A DNA stretch of 40,782 bases from WAOL01 sp964399035 (GTDB taxonomy: Archaea; Thermoproteota; Thermoprotei_A; Sulfolobales; NBVN01). Positions within the stretch are counted from its first letter, which is position 1, and each line of letters opens with the position of its first letter. Location of the stretch: contig CAYNPH010000089.1 of assembly GCA_964399035.1 (NCBI GenBank), forward strand, positions 1 through 40,782. Reading direction: 5' to 3'. The position numbers and the translations under genes are program-made. Below the pieces are notes generated by a model. It worked only from the letters and a program-made list of their open reading frames with translations. It was not told where the DNA came from and ran no database searches. Below, piece by piece: positions 40,713 to 40,782 of this stretch.

Positions 40713-40782
40713 GTGCCCAAGAAACGTGAAAATAGGGGTAGGCATAAAGGCGGTAAAGGCTCCGTGAGAATGATTCAGTGTG
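40713..40782 (+). CDS. rps26e: Small-subunit ribosomal protein eS26 (start only)
   Basis: GTG starts a frame that reads MPKKRENRGRHKGGKGSVRM, the eS26 opening, and the window ends within it just after the first Cys of the zinc site (IQC). SD-like AGGTGCAGGG is upstream, and TATA-like sequences (CTTTATATG 40654-40662, ATTAAATATAC 40673-40683) precede it. Confidence 0.9.
   Translation, partial: MPKKRENRGRHKGGKGSVRMIQC

Noticed and set aside
1..40782. CRISPR arrays, insertion sequences and transposases
   Set aside because: No regularly spaced repeat series, transposase-like ORF or terminal inverted repeats were seen on either strand.

Overview
The window reads as a chromosomal segment of a hyperthermophilic crenarchaeon (Thermoproteota), probably close to Desulfurococcales. 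This is inferred from gene content only, because no 16S gene is present. Supporting features are archaeal information-processing proteins almost throughout, a crenarchaeal Rpo8 (RpoG), a PCNA-PriS-Gins15 cluster, bifunctional FBP aldolase/phosphatase, ArcTGT, aTrm56, KEOPS Cgi121, tRNA genes with tiny anticodon-loop introns and encoded CCA ends, many TTG/GTG starts, and TATA boxes close to the starts.

Layout. 1-1003 is a small accessory island: two copies of the 3' half of tRNA-Val(CAC), each preceded by the same pair of CATGCATAT-type motifs, enclose a RelBE-like toxin-antitoxin pair. An intron-containing tRNA-Gln follows (1134-1231). 1357-3236 (minus) holds a winged-helix regulator, a two-histidine membrane protein and a secreted Cys-containing protein broken by a 13-bp tandem duplication. 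3330-7549 (minus) is a tight operon: MBF1, HflX, aTrm56, TFE, a cytosine-C5 methyltransferase and a SPOUT-like protein. 7692-10128 (plus) carries PAN, a free PUA protein and a PAC2-family protein, convergent with a PUA-less ArcTGT (10135-11736). Then come an Lsm protein, Rpo8, an unknown protein plus HerA-like ATPase, and an AK6/Fap7-like kinase.

14957-18147 contains the thermosome diverging from eS17, a tiny basic ORF coupled to a ubiquitin-like protein, Cgi121 and a 27-residue ORF that is only Glu and Trp after Met-Leu. 18364-22493 has ABCE1, FBPA/P, triosephosphate isomerase and tRNA-Arg(GCG). 22543-26731 has a metal exporter with a NifX-like tail, a second ubiquitin-like protein, a CPA2 antiporter and a PD-(D/E)XK/winged-helix protein. 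26712-38856 (minus) is almost continuous replication, transcription and translation machinery: Gins15, PriS, PCNA, TFS, Rpo11, DUF2067, Csl4, METTL5-like, Dph2, uL16, TrmJ, DUF655, Rpo4, eL21, Pus10, SRP54 and aIF5A. The window ends with tRNA-Asp, ProRS and the start of eS26.

Genes work together in recognisable sets: proteasome (PAN and PAC2), tRNA modification (ArcTGT with separate PUA, Trm56, TrmJ, Pus10, Cgi121), replisome (PCNA, PriS, Gins15), RNA polymerase and its factors (Rpo4, Rpo8, Rpo11, TFE, TFS, MBF1), and ribosome biogenesis and recycling (ABCE1, AK6/Fap7, METTL5). The least explained items are the tandem tRNA-Val fragments, the Glu/Trp micro-ORF, the 13-bp frameshift duplication and the PAN/PAC2 C-termini.
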